A DNA stretch of 64,000 bases from Streptomyces fuscichromogenes (GCF_014645815.1 NZ_BMML01000011.1:186001-250000); one strand, 5' to 3'; counted from the first letter of the stretch, positions 25,662 to 34,525 are shown. Notes: generated by a model from the letters alone, not told the origin. Made by a program: numbers and translations.

Positions 25662-27893
25662 ATGCCGAATTCGATCAACAGACGCCAGTTCCTGGCGAGT
25701 GCCACCTTCGTCGCCGCGACCGCCGTCGCCGGAGGCCTGTTCGGTGCCGGCGCCGCGCAGGCCGCGCCCAGCACCTACACGCCCGACTGGACCTCGGTGG
25801 ACCAGCACCCGCCCGCCCCCGAGTGGTTCCAGGACGCCAAGTTCGGCATCTACTTCCACTGGGGCGTCTTCAGCGTCCCCGCGTACGACAGCGAGTGGTA
25901 TCCGCGCAACATGTACGCGAGCGGCAGCAACGCCAACAAGCACCACATCGCCACCTACGGCCAGCCCTCGGCGTGGCCGTTCCACAACTTCATCAACGGA
26001 GCGCAGGACCTGGCGGGCAACACGGTCCAGTTCGCCCCGAAGCTGAAGTCGGCCGGCGGCGACTTCGACCCGGACGAGTGGGCCCAGCTCTTCGCCGACG
26101 CGGGCGCGAGGTACGCGGGACCGGTCGCCGAGCACCACGACGGCTTCTCGATGTGGGACAGCCAGGTCAACGAGTGGAACTCGGTCGCCAAGGGCCCCAA
26201 GCTCAACCTGCTGCAGCTGTTCACCACGGCCATCCGCGCCAAGGGCCTCAAGCTGCTGGTGGCCATGCACCACGCGTACAACTTCAACGGCTACTACGAG
26301 TACGCGCCGGCCCAGACCGACAGCAGCCTCAAGAAGCTCTACGGCCAGCTGACCACGGCGCAGGAGAATCAGCTCTGGTACGACAAGCTCAAGGAGGTCA
26401 TCGACCTGGCCCAGCCGGACATCCTCTGGCAGGACTTCAAGCTGGACGCCGTCGACGAGACCCAGCGGCTGAACTTCCTGTCGTACTACTACAACCAGGC
26501 CAACAGCTGGGGCAAGGAGGTCGTCGCCACCTTCAAGGACGGCCTCGACGCCAAGGGCGAGGTCTTCGACTTCGAGCGGGGCGGCCCGGCCGACCTCACC
26601 GCCCCGTACTGGCTGACCGACGACAGCATCTCCAGCTCCAGTTGGTGCTACACCCAGGGCATCGGCTACTACACCACCCAGCAGATGCTGCACTCGTTCC
26701 TCGACCGGGTCAGCAAGAACGGGAACCTGCTGCTGAACATCGCGCCGATGGCCGACGGCACGATCCCGCAGGCACAGAAGGACATCCTGCTCAGCCTCGG
26801 CGACTACCTGCAGCGCTTCGGGGAGTCGGTGTACTCGACCCGGGCGTGGACGGCGTACGGCGAGGGCCCGACCAAGATGGGCGGCGGCGCGTTCACCGCC
26901 CCGCAGGCCGGCACCGCGCAGGACATCCGGTTCACCCGCAACAAGGCGAACAACGTCCTGTATGCCACCGTCCTCGGCTGGCCCGGCAGTTCACTGACGG
27001 TCAAGACGCTCAGCTCGGACCGGATCGACGTCTCCTCGCTCACCTCGGTGAAGCTGCTCGACTCGACCGCCGGCAACTACATCAGCCTGGCCACGCCGAC
27101 GCAGAACTCCACCGGCCTGACGGTGACACTGCCGTCCTCGGCGCCCTTCACCGCCGGCGCCTATGTCCTGAAGCTCACCTTCTCCGGAACCGTCCCCGGC
27201 CTGCGCCCGCTGGGCGGCGCCGTCGGCTACCAGGACGTCAGCTACGCGGGCACCGCCGCCGTGCTCCCTGTCGGCGAGTACGCCGCGAGCGACCTGACCG
27301 CGGCCGGACTGGGCCCCCTGACGCTGTCCTCGCTTCGACTCGCCCTTGGCTACCAGGTCATCGGCTATTCCGGTGACTCCTTCACCGGCACCTCCTGGAC
27401 CTTCACCGCGGACAACCCCGACCTGCGGGTCACCGGCAACAACGACAAGGTCACCTCGCTGAAGGTCCAGTTCAACCCGGCCACGTACCTGCGCGTCACC
27501 AATGTCACCGACGGTCTCGCCCTGGACAGCGGCGGCAACGTCGCCGCCGGCTCCAACCTCAAGCAGTGGAGCTGGGACGGCAGCACCAACCTCCAGTGGC
27601 AGGCGGTCGCCGTCGGGAACGGCTACCACAAACTGGTCAACCGGACCAACGGCATGGTCGCCGACGGCTGGGGCGCCACCGCCAACGGCTCCGCCGCCCG
27701 GCAGGCGGCCTGGAACGGCGGCACCAACCAGCAGTGGATGATCACCCATCGCGGTGACGGCCGCTACTCGATCGCCAACCGCACCACCGGCCTGGTCCTC
27801 GACGGCGGCGGCAGCGTCGCCTCCGGCTCCGTCACCAAGCAGTGGACGTACGACACCAGCACCAACCTGCTGTGGACCTTCACCGCCCTGTGA
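25662..27893 (+). CDS. Secreted alpha-L-fucosidase (GH29) with crystallin-like and ricin-type lectin modules
   Basis: A 743-residue extracellular glycosidase releasing L-fucose. It starts with a Tat-type signal ('NRRQFLASATFVAATAV', cleavage near 'AAQA-AP'). The GH29 barrel (about residues 35-400) shows 'FGIYFHWGVFSVPAYDSEWY', 'EHHDGFSMWDS' and the nucleophile region 'PDILWQDFKLD' (Asp258). A beta-domain follows to about 510, then a beta/gamma-crystallin-like module (about 512-610: 'GYQDVSYAGTAAVLPVGEY', 'GYSGDSFTGTSWTF') and a ricin-B type carbohydrate-binding module with QxW repeats ('LQWQAV', 'QQWMIT', 'LLWTFT', 612-743). Divergent from the fucose importer operon, it supplies that system's substrate. 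Confidence 0.94.
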   Translation: MPNSINRRQFLASATFVAATAVAGGLFGAGAAQAAPSTYTPDWTSVDQHPPAPEWFQDAKFGIYFHWGVFSVPAYDSEWYPRNMYASGSNANKHHIATYGQPSAWPFHNFINGAQDLAGNTVQFAPKLKSAGGDFDPDEWAQLFADAGARYAGPVAEHHDGFSMWDSQVNEWNSVAKGPKLNLLQLFTTAIRAKGLKLLVAMHHAYNFNGYYEYAPAQTDSSLKKLYGQLTTAQENQLWYDKLKEVIDLAQPDILWQDFKLDAVDETQRLNFLSYYYNQANSWGKEVVATFKDGLDAKGEVFDFERGGPADLTAPYWLTDDSISSSSWCYTQGIGYYTTQQMLHSFLDRVSKNGNLLLNIAPMADGTIPQAQKDILLSLGDYLQRFGESVYSTRAWTAYGEGPTKMGGGAFTAPQAGTAQDIRFTRNKANNVLYATVLGWPGSSLTVKTLSSDRIDVSSLTSVKLLDSTAGNYISLATPTQNSTGLTVTLPSSAPFTAGAYVLKLTFSGTVPGLRPLGGAVGYQDVSYAGTAAVLPVGEYAASDLTAAGLGPLTLSSLRLALGYQVIGYSGDSFTGTSWTFTADNPDLRVTGNNDKVTSLKVQFNPATYLRVTNVTDGLALDSGGNVAAGSNLKQWSWDGSTNLQWQAVAVGNGYHKLVNRTNGMVADGWGATANGSAARQAAWNGGTNQQWMITHRGDGRYSIANRTTGLVLDGGGSVASGSVTKQWTYDTSTNLLWTFTAL

Positions 27894-28376
27894 CCCACGG
27901 CGGGACAACGATGCGTCGCCGAGTGGTGTGACAGCACGGGCGCGGCGACCGGTATGAGGGACCTCGGGGGCGGCCATCGCAACTCCTCGAGTAGAGAGGA
28001 TCATTCAACGAGAGGGCACGCGATGACTGGTCCCACTCCTGTCTCACCAGATCCCATAAGAGCTCACCATGGATGAGGGCGGCGTCTGCCCCCGTCCATG
28101 GTGTACGGCACTTCCACCTGCGTCCTGTCTTCGCGCGCGAGAGTGCTACTTCATGGTGGCCTGTCACTGGTCAGGACTGACGACTCGCCGACTCTCCGGC
28201 CACGCGGCCGTCGCGTCGTTCGTCGGCGGTTCGGTCGTCGGGAACCGTGCTGATCCACGACGGATCCCTCCTGCGAGATATCGGGCCGTCGAAGAGCTGA
28301 AGGCACTTTCCTGAGCGTTCGGAAGGCGGACGTCGGATTGTCTTACGAGGCTTCTCCCGCATGAGGAGGCCGGGCG
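27894..28376. other. Intergenic region, no recognised gene
   Basis: About 480 bp between convergent fucosidase and enoyl-CoA hydratase genes. A hairpin-like sequence with arms CCATGGA and TCCATGG lies near 28068-28102. No coding sequence was recognised. Confidence 0.3.
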
Positions 28377-29138
28377 CTACTTCCCGGAGAAGTCCGGGCG
28401 GCGTTTCTCGCGGAAGGCGGTGAGGCCTTCGGCGAAGTCGGCGGTTCTGAACAGTCGTGACTGGCCCTCGCGTTCAATGACGAGGGCGGTCTCCAGCTGT
28501 CCCAGGGAGTAGGCGCCGAGGGCTCGTTTCGTCTCGGCGAACGCTGCCGTCGGTCCCTCGGCGAGCTGCGCAACCAGCCGCCTCACCTCGGTCTCGAAGA
28601 CATCGTCGGGTACGACGTGGCTGATCAGCCCCCACTCCGCGGCGAGAGGCGCGGGGACACGTTCGGCGAGCATGGCCATACGGCTGGCGCGGGCCCGGCC
28701 GATCGCCGCCGGCACCAGCGCGCTCGCGCCGCCGTCCGGCATGAGCCCGACGTGGGCGAAAGCCAACAGGAAGTAGGCGGACTCGCGGGCGACGACAAGG
28801 TCGGCGGCCAGCGCCAGCGAGCAGCCGACGCCGACCGCGGGGCCGTTGACCGCTGCCAGAACGGGCTTCGGAATCTGCCGAACGGCCAGGGTCAGGCGGC
28901 CGGCCGCGTCGATCGTGCCGGTGCCGGGCCCGTCACCGGCGAGGTCGGCACCGGCGCTGAACGCGCGCCCCGCGCCGAGGAGCACCACGACACGGATGCT
29001 CTCGTCCTTGCCGGCCTCCTCGATCGCCTCGGCGGTGAGGGTCAGCGTCTCCGTGGTGAGCGAGTTCAAGCGGTCGGGCCGGTTCCATATGACCCGCAAT
29101 ACGGATCCATCGCGCTGGAAGAGGGTGGGGTCAGTCAT
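28377..29138 (-). CDS. Enoyl-CoA hydratase/isomerase family protein
   Basis: A 253-residue crotonase-fold protein. The start at 'MTDPTLFQRDG' has GAAGGA upstream; the longer frame was rejected. 'GRAFSAGADLAGDG' and 'NGPAVGVGCSLALAADLVVA' form the oxyanion hole and CoA pocket. At the position where hydratases carry the second catalytic Glu it has 'PDGGASALVP', the pattern of isomerase-like PaaG-type members rather than a two-Glu hydratase. It lies 210 bp downstream of the thiolase-like gene on the same strand, probably part of the same transcript. Confidence 0.88.
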   Translation of the reverse strand: MTDPTLFQRDGSVLRVIWNRPDRLNSLTTETLTLTAEAIEEAGKDESIRVVVLLGAGRAFSAGADLAGDGPGTGTIDAAGRLTLAVRQIPKPVLAAVNGPAVGVGCSLALAADLVVARESAYFLLAFAHVGLMPDGGASALVPAAIGRARASRMAMLAERVPAPLAAEWGLISHVVPDDVFETEVRRLVAQLAEGPTAAFAETKRALGAYSLGQLETALVIEREGQSRLFRTADFAEGLTAFREKRRPDFSGK

Positions 29139-29348
29139 GAAATGGCCTGTCCTTCGTTCTGAGCTGGGGCAGTTTCCTGTGACGAGAACGTCGGGGCCGC
29201 CATGGGGATGCGGCATCGTGGACACGCACTCGCAGCGCTCTGCGAGTGGGGCGGCGCATGCACGGATGTGGCACAGCCCCCGTGCGGCGGGCGGCGGCCG
29301 TGTCCGGCGGTGCCAGGTTTTCGTGACGGCCCCGGCTCCTGCGGTCTC

Positions 29349-30494
29349 TCAGTCCTTGCGCAGTACGTGGACCACGCAGACGGCGCCGAGGCCCACCATG
29401 TGGGTCAGCCCGACGCGCGCCCCGGCGTGCTGCCGTTCCCCGGCCTCACCGCGAAGCTGGGCCGTGACCTCCGCGACCTGGCCCACGCCCGTGGGGCCGA
29501 TGGGGTGCCCCATGGACAGCAACCCGCCCGAAGGACTGACGGCGACACGGCCTCCGATCTCGAATTCGCCGTCCTCGAGGGCGGTGGCCGCCCGGCCCGG
29601 CTTGCACAGGCCCATGGCCTCGACGTAGAGCAGCTCCTCGACGGTGAAGGCATCGTGGAGTTCCACGACATCCAGGTCGGTCGCCTCGACACCGGCCTCC
29701 GCCAGAGCCTGCTCGGTCGTTTCGCGGGTGAGGGCCGCGTCGAAGTTCTCGAGGTCGTACACGGTCTCCGAACGCGCGGCCGAGGAGAGGACCCGCACCG
29801 CTCGTGTCCGGTCGAGACCGAGGCGGGCGATGGCGTCATCGGAAGCGACGATGACGGCAGCCGCACCTTCGCCGATCGGGCAGCACTGCAGTTGGGTGAG
29901 CGTCCCACTGATCTGAGGCGGGGCGAGAACCTCCTCGATCGTACGGGGCTCGCGGCGTTGGGCGTTGGGGTTGAGGGCACCGTTGCGGCTGTTCTTGACC
30001 GCGACCGCGGCGAGCTGCTCCGGCGTGGCCCCGTAGTCGTGCATGTAACGAGCGGCCAGCAGGGCGAAGTGCGTCGGCGGTGCGACCCGGTCGCCCACGA
30101 GGTTCTGGAGCCCCGCGGCACGCTGGGGATCCGTGACGTTCAACGGCTTGTCCACGCCCACGGCGATGGCCACGTCGCACAGTCCCGCGGCCACTTCCAT
30201 GCACGCCTGACGGAACGCCGAGGAGCCCGAGGCGGAGGCGTTCTCCACCTGGACCATGGGGATACCGCTCGCCCCGAGGTGCCGGTACATCAGGCGTGAC
30301 AGGGCCATGCTCGTGACCGCAGTGCCGGTGTAGGCGCTCTCCACGTCGCTCCAGCGCAGCCCGGCGTCCGTCAGGGCCGCCCGCACGGAATGAACGCCGA
30401 GCTGGGTGTAGGGCGTGCCGCTGGGTCGCTGGTACGGGTGCAGGCCCACCCCGACCACATGGACCGGGCGGAGCTGCGCAAGAGGGGTCCTCAT
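29349..30494 (-). CDS. Thiolase-like protein (SCP2/lipid-transfer type) lacking the nucleophilic Cys
   Basis: A 381-residue thiolase-superfamily protein. The active-site loop reads 'VENASASGSSAF', with Ser where thiolases have the acyl-accepting Cys ('ENACASG'). The other motifs persist: 'HDAFTVEELL' and 'GGLLSMGHPIGPTGVGQ'. Thiolase-fold proteins without the Cys include the Ltp-type retro-aldolases of steroid side-chain degradation, which need a DUF35 partner; exactly such a protein is encoded directly upstream with a 4-bp overlap. I therefore favour an aldolase-like C-C cleavage of a beta-hydroxyacyl-CoA over thiolysis, without proof. Confidence 0.85.
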   Translation of the reverse strand: MRTPLAQLRPVHVVGVGLHPYQRPSGTPYTQLGVHSVRAALTDAGLRWSDVESAYTGTAVTSMALSRLMYRHLGASGIPMVQVENASASGSSAFRQACMEVAAGLCDVAIAVGVDKPLNVTDPQRAAGLQNLVGDRVAPPTHFALLAARYMHDYGATPEQLAAVAVKNSRNGALNPNAQRREPRTIEEVLAPPQISGTLTQLQCCPIGEGAAAVIVASDDAIARLGLDRTRAVRVLSSAARSETVYDLENFDAALTRETTEQALAEAGVEATDLDVVELHDAFTVEELLYVEAMGLCKPGRAATALEDGEFEIGGRVAVSPSGGLLSMGHPIGPTGVGQVAEVTAQLRGEAGERQHAGARVGLTHMVGLGAVCVVHVLRKD

Positions 30495-30922
30495 GAATGG
30501 GCTCCGTTCGTGGTGACGGCCGCTGTGGAAGAGGCGGTGAAGACGGGCTCGACCAGTTCGTCACCGTTGTCCTCGGTCCGGACCACGGCCCACTCGGCCG
30601 ACACCCTGTCGCCGATCCGCACGTGAGCCGCAGCGGGGGCGAGGGTCGCGCGGATGAGGGGGCCGGCGTCGAGCTGGATCTCGGCGATGGTGAACGGAGC
30701 CGGAGTCTTCCCCCGGTGCAGGTGGACCTGGGCGAGGGAGTAGACGGTGCCGCTGGCCGCGAGGGACTCGGGGCGCAGGTGCGTCTCCGACGCACCGCAT
30801 TTCTCGCACCCGATCGCCAGTGGAGGGAAGTAGACGCGTCCGCACGCGCTGCATGCATTGCCTCGCAGCCTGGGGCGGTCCGCGATCCCCTCATAAAGGG
30901 TCGATTGGTCAGGAATCTTCAT
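30491..30922 (-). CDS. DUF35 (Zn-ribbon/OB-fold) partner protein
   Basis: A 143-residue protein. The start at 'MKIPDQSTLYEG' follows AAAGGAG at a proper distance; the ATG 24 bp upstream would place this ribosome-binding site inside the gene. The N-terminal rubredoxin-like zinc ribbon has CxxC pairs in 'CSACGRVYFPPLAIGCEKCG'; the rest is an OB fold ('GTVYSLAQVHLHRG'). Such proteins are obligate partners of thiolase-like enzymes. It overlaps the thiolase-like start by 4 bp and is transcribed from the divergent promoter region that holds palindromic site B. Confidence 0.9.
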   Translation of the reverse strand: MKIPDQSTLYEGIADRPRLRGNACSACGRVYFPPLAIGCEKCGASETHLRPESLAASGTVYSLAQVHLHRGKTPAPFTIAEIQLDAGPLIRATLAPAAAHVRIGDRVSAEWAVVRTEDNGDELVEPVFTASSTAAVTTNGAHS

Positions 30923-30946
30923 GGGCACGTCTCCTTTGGCGAACAT

Positions 30947-30968
30947 ACTTGTTAACCGGACAGCAAGT
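30947..30968 (+). promoter_or_regulatory. Imperfect 22-bp palindrome, putative TetR operator (site B)
   Basis: Half-sites ACTTGTTAACC and (right arm reverse-complemented) ACTTGCTGTCC pair at 8/11 positions. It lies 25 bp upstream of the DUF35 start and in the shared region with the acyl-CoA synthetase operon. 16/22 identity with site A at 2343-2364. Confidence 0.5.
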
Positions 30969-31368
30969 TAGTACGGTGACGTCATGTCGTCCAGCACTGC
31001 TGATCGAACTTCCCCGGAAGCGTCTCTCGCCCGGTCGGAGTCGGCTCGGCAGGTCGGGCCCTCGGCTCTGGTCCGCGCCTGCTGGGCGCTTGGCCCACAA
31101 GGCTCAGGCAACGGTCGAGGCCTGCTGGAACATGCCAGGTCGGGGACCGCGGGAGTCACGTCCACTCGTCGCGACAAGGGACGCGGACTTCCGCGCCCAG
31201 GCACTGCGATCGCCGGCTCCCGCGGCTGACGGCGCCCGCTTTCCACCCCTGGGGCACGGCTCCGCTCCATGCCCCCGGACACGGTCTCGACTGTCGAAGA
31301 CCGACCCCCACTACCGAGAAGTGGTCTGAAGAGCGCAACTCCTGACGGTACTGAGAGAGGGGCACCAG
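30969..31368. other. Leader region of the acyl-CoA synthetase operon, with a doubtful small ORF
   Basis: 400 bp between site B and the synthetase gene. An ATG-initiated frame at 30984-31229 begins 'MSSSTADRTSPEASLARSES' with the composition of a TetR N-terminal tail, but no helix-turn-helix follows in any frame I could read; it may be a decayed regulator or chance. Confidence 0.25.
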
Positions 31369-32907
31369 ATGGATCCCGAGCACGGAACAACGGAGTACTG
31401 GGCTGGGGTGCAGCCGGACAAACCGGCGGTGATCTGCGGTGACGCAGTCATGACCTACCGCGAATGGAACGAACGCGCCGATCGAGTCGCCGAGGGACTG
31501 GCCGCGCTGGGGCTGCGCCAGGGCGATCGTCTGGGAATGCGGTTCCGTCTGAGCATCGAGTGGTTCGTGATACAGCGGGCCCTGCAGAAGCTCGGCGTCG
31601 CCCAGGTCGCGGTGAACTGGCGACTGACACCCGAAGAGGCGATGTACATCGTCCGTGACAGCGGGGCCAGGGGACTGGCCTGCGACGACGAGGATCCTGC
31701 CGGGTGGGGCGCATCCGACGTGGGCCTCCTGGTCACCGTGGGACAAGCGGCAGGCGGTCCTGGCGCGCGGTACGAGGACCTGGTGACCACCCCGGTCGTG
31801 GAGCACCGCTTCGGCCCGCTCCGCCCCTCCCTGGTTCTCTACACGTCGGGAACCACCGGCGCGCCCCGGGGCGTGCCTCCGGTCGCGCCGACGGACGCGA
31901 AACACGCGGAACGCCTCGCCCGCTACGGCGCCACGGTGGCCGGCGTTCCGCCCTACCCCGGTCATGCCGTCACGCTGATGACGCTGCCGGTCCACCACGG
32001 AGCCGGCAACCTGTCCGCGACGACCACCTGTGCGGTCGGAGGCACCGTCGTCGTGCTGGACCCCTACGACGCCGAAGAGGCGATCCGTCTCATCGACAGG
32101 CACAAGGTCCAGGTGTGGGTGGCGGTCCCGACCATGCTGCTGCGCATCAAGAGCCTGCCCGAGGAGGTCCTGGACCGGTACGACCTCTCCTCGCTCACGG
32201 CACTCACCACGGGCGCCGCTCCCGTGCCGCACTCGCTCAAGGAGTGGATCATCGGCCGGCTCGGCGACGACCTCCTGTGGGAGCAGTACGGTGCCAGTGA
32301 GGTCGGGATGATCTCGTTCACGCCTCCCGAATACCAGCTGACCAAGCCAGGGACCAGCGGCCTCCCCTACGAAGGGGTGGAGATCGCCATCGTCGACGAG
32401 GACTGGAACCGGCTTCCCGCGGGGGAGACGGGGGAGATCGCGATCAGCAGTCCCGTGGTGATCGACCACTACCTCGGCGACGACGTCCTGGAAGAGCACG
32501 TTCTCAAGGACGGCTTTTTCCGTACTGGCGACGTGGGGCACCTCGACGGGGACGGCTTCCTCTACGTCACCGACCGCATCAAGGACATGATCGTCGCGGG
32601 TGGCGTCAACATCTATCCGGCCGAGATCGAGAAGGTCCTGCTCCAGCATCCCGCCGTGGCCGACATCGCGGTGATCGGGGTGCCCCAGGACGACTTCGGC
32701 GAACAGCCCATGGCCTACATCGTGACCAAGCCCTCGGCCAAGGTCACCGAGGAGGAACTGGTGGAGTTCCTCGGCACCCGGCTCGCCTCGTACAAGAGGC
32801 CGCGCAAGTTCGCCTTCATCGACGAGCTTCCCGTCAGCCCCATGGGCAAGATCCTCAAGAGGGAGCTGCGAGCTCCGCATTGGAAGGGACGCGCAAGGAA
32901 TGTCTGA
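31369..32907 (+). CDS. Acyl-CoA synthetase (AMP-forming, ANL superfamily)
   Basis: A 512-residue adenylate-forming ligase activating a carboxylic acid as its CoA thioester. Motifs: P-loop 'LVLYTSGTTGAPRGVP' (Arg in place of the usual Lys), 'LWEQYGASEVG', 'FFRTGDVGHLDGDGFLYV', hinge 'DRIKDMIVAGGVNIYP' and the C-terminal catalytic Lys in 'SPMGKILKREL'. First gene of a four-gene operon with two SDRs and an enoyl-CoA hydratase; the next gene overlaps it by 8 bp. Substrate unknown; the set suggests a branched or cyclic acid that needs beta-oxidation-like processing. Confidence 0.92.
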   Translation: MDPEHGTTEYWAGVQPDKPAVICGDAVMTYREWNERADRVAEGLAALGLRQGDRLGMRFRLSIEWFVIQRALQKLGVAQVAVNWRLTPEEAMYIVRDSGARGLACDDEDPAGWGASDVGLLVTVGQAAGGPGARYEDLVTTPVVEHRFGPLRPSLVLYTSGTTGAPRGVPPVAPTDAKHAERLARYGATVAGVPPYPGHAVTLMTLPVHHGAGNLSATTTCAVGGTVVVLDPYDAEEAIRLIDRHKVQVWVAVPTMLLRIKSLPEEVLDRYDLSSLTALTTGAAPVPHSLKEWIIGRLGDDLLWEQYGASEVGMISFTPPEYQLTKPGTSGLPYEGVEIAIVDEDWNRLPAGETGEIAISSPVVIDHYLGDDVLEEHVLKDGFFRTGDVGHLDGDGFLYVTDRIKDMIVAGGVNIYPAEIEKVLLQHPAVADIAVIGVPQDDFGEQPMAYIVTKPSAKVTEEELVEFLGTRLASYKRPRKFAFIDELPVSPMGKILKRELRAPHWKGRARNV

Positions 32908-33736
32908 TTCGACTGCGGCAACGCCGGATGTCCCGCACCAGGCGGCGTCACTCCAGGAACTGCTCGACCTGCGGGGGGCGGTGGCGCTGGTGACGGGTGC
33001 GGGGCAGGGCGTCGGCGCGACGGTCGCCCGCTATCTGTCGGCGCAGGGAGCCGCCGTGGCCGTGAACGACTACCGCCTCGAACGCGCGGAGGAGGTAGCC
33101 GCGAAGATCCGGGCCGAGGGCGGAAACGCCCTCGCGTTCCAGGCCGATGTCACGGACTTCGCCGCGGTGCAGGCCATGGTGAGTGAGGTGGCGGAGAGTC
33201 TTGGGCCGGTGTCCGTTCTGGTCAACAACGCCGGCAACGCGGGTGCCGGGACCAGCGTGCCCGACGGCCGGCCGTTCTGGGAGAGCGACCCGGCGGACTG
33301 GGAACCGTTCCTGGCGGTGAACCTCAACGGGGTGCTGAACTGCAGCCGCGCCGTCGTGCCCTCGATGGTCGAGAACCGGCACGGACGCCTCATCACCGTC
33401 ATCAGCGACGCCGGCCGGGTCGGTGAAGCGGGCATGGAGGCCTACTCGGCGGCGAAGGCGGGCGCGGCCGGCCTGATGCGCTCGCTGGCCCGCAGCCTCG
33501 GACGGCATCAGATCACGGCGAACTGCGTGGCCATCGGGTTCACGAACACTCCTGCCGTGGCCCAAGCGGTGGAGAACCCCGAGCTGTCCCGCAAGGTACT
33601 GGGTGCGTACATCATCCGCCGTGTCGGCGAGCCCAGCGATGCCGCGGGCATGGTGACCTACCTGGCTTCCCCGGCCGGCAGCTGGATCACCGGGCAGACC
33701 TATCCCGTCAACGGAGGCTTCAGTGTCAACCAGTGA
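32900..33736 (+). CDS. SDR family oxidoreductase (3-hydroxyacyl-CoA dehydrogenase-like)
   Basis: A 278-residue short-chain dehydrogenase: 'ALVTGAGQGVGATVAR', 'NNAGNAG', catalytic Ser in 'VISDAGRVGEAG' and 'YSAAKAG'. The C-terminal 'GQTYPVNGGFSVNQ' is standard. Coupled to the synthetase upstream (8-bp overlap) and to the hydratase downstream (14-bp overlap). Plausible role: oxidation of a hydroxyacyl-CoA formed by the hydratase. Confidence 0.88.
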   Translation: MSDSTAATPDVPHQAASLQELLDLRGAVALVTGAGQGVGATVARYLSAQGAAVAVNDYRLERAEEVAAKIRAEGGNALAFQADVTDFAAVQAMVSEVAESLGPVSVLVNNAGNAGAGTSVPDGRPFWESDPADWEPFLAVNLNGVLNCSRAVVPSMVENRHGRLITVISDAGRVGEAGMEAYSAAKAGAAGLMRSLARSLGRHQITANCVAIGFTNTPAVAQAVENPELSRKVLGAYIIRRVGEPSDAAGMVTYLASPAGSWITGQTYPVNGGFSVNQ

Positions 33737-34523
33737 CCGCGTCGAACAGCCCAGCGGGGCCGACGCCATCCTGACCGAACGGCGCGATGATCACATTCTG
33801 ATCATCCGGATGCACCGCCCTCACCGGCGCAACGCCTTCGACGGCGCCACCGCGCACGCCCTGGAAGCGGTGATCGACGACTACGAGGCGGACGACCAGC
33901 TCCGCTGCGCGATCATCACCGGATCGGACACCGTGTTCTCGTCGGGGCAGGACCTCATCGCCGCCGCCGCCGGCGACATGGCGGGGGCCAAGCGCCGTGG
34001 CGGATTCGGGATCATGGGACAGCCTCCGCGCAAGCCGATCATCGCGGCGGTCGAGGGCCACGCCCTCGCCGGAGGTCTGGAGCTGTGCCTGGCCTGCGAC
34101 CTGATCGTCTCCTCCCGTACCGCCAGCATGGGCCTTCCCGAGGCAGCGAGGTCGCTCGTGGCCATGGGCGGCGGCTGCTTCAGGCTGCCCCAGCGGATCC
34201 CCTACCACCTGGCCATGGAACTGATCCTCACCGGCAACGCCTGGCCGGCCACCCGCTTCGCCGAACTCGGGCTGGTGAACAAGCTGACCGAGCCCGGCCA
34301 GGCACTCGCGGGTGCTCTGGAACTCGCCCACGACATCGTCCGCGCCGGACCGCTGGCCGTGCTGGCCAGCAAGCAGATCGTGCGGCACTCCTACGAGTGG
34401 ACCGACGACGAGGCCTGGACGAACCAGATGGAGTACGTGAACACCGTGATCGGCTCCGAGGACATGCACGAAGGTCTGCGTGCGTTCGCCGAGAAGCGGC
34501 CCGCGCAGTGGAAGGGGCGCTGA
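33723..34523 (+). CDS. Enoyl-CoA hydratase/isomerase family protein
   Basis: A 266-residue crotonase with a GTG start lying inside the SDR 3' end. 'DTVFSSGQDLIAAAAG' and 'GHALAGGLELCLACDLIVS' make the CoA-binding oxyanion hole, and 'GLPEAARSLVAMGGGCFRLP' is the second active-site segment. Ends in 'FAEKRPAQWKGR', the usual crotonase tail. Second hydratase of the cluster, differing from the one at 28377. Confidence 0.9.
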   Translation: MSTSDRVEQPSGADAILTERRDDHILIIRMHRPHRRNAFDGATAHALEAVIDDYEADDQLRCAIITGSDTVFSSGQDLIAAAAGDMAGAKRRGGFGIMGQPPRKPIIAAVEGHALAGGLELCLACDLIVSSRTASMGLPEAARSLVAMGGGCFRLPQRIPYHLAMELILTGNAWPATRFAELGLVNKLTEPGQALAGALELAHDIVRAGPLAVLASKQIVRHSYEWTDDEAWTNQMEYVNTVIGSEDMHEGLRAFAEKRPAQWKGR

Positions 34524-34525
34524 CG

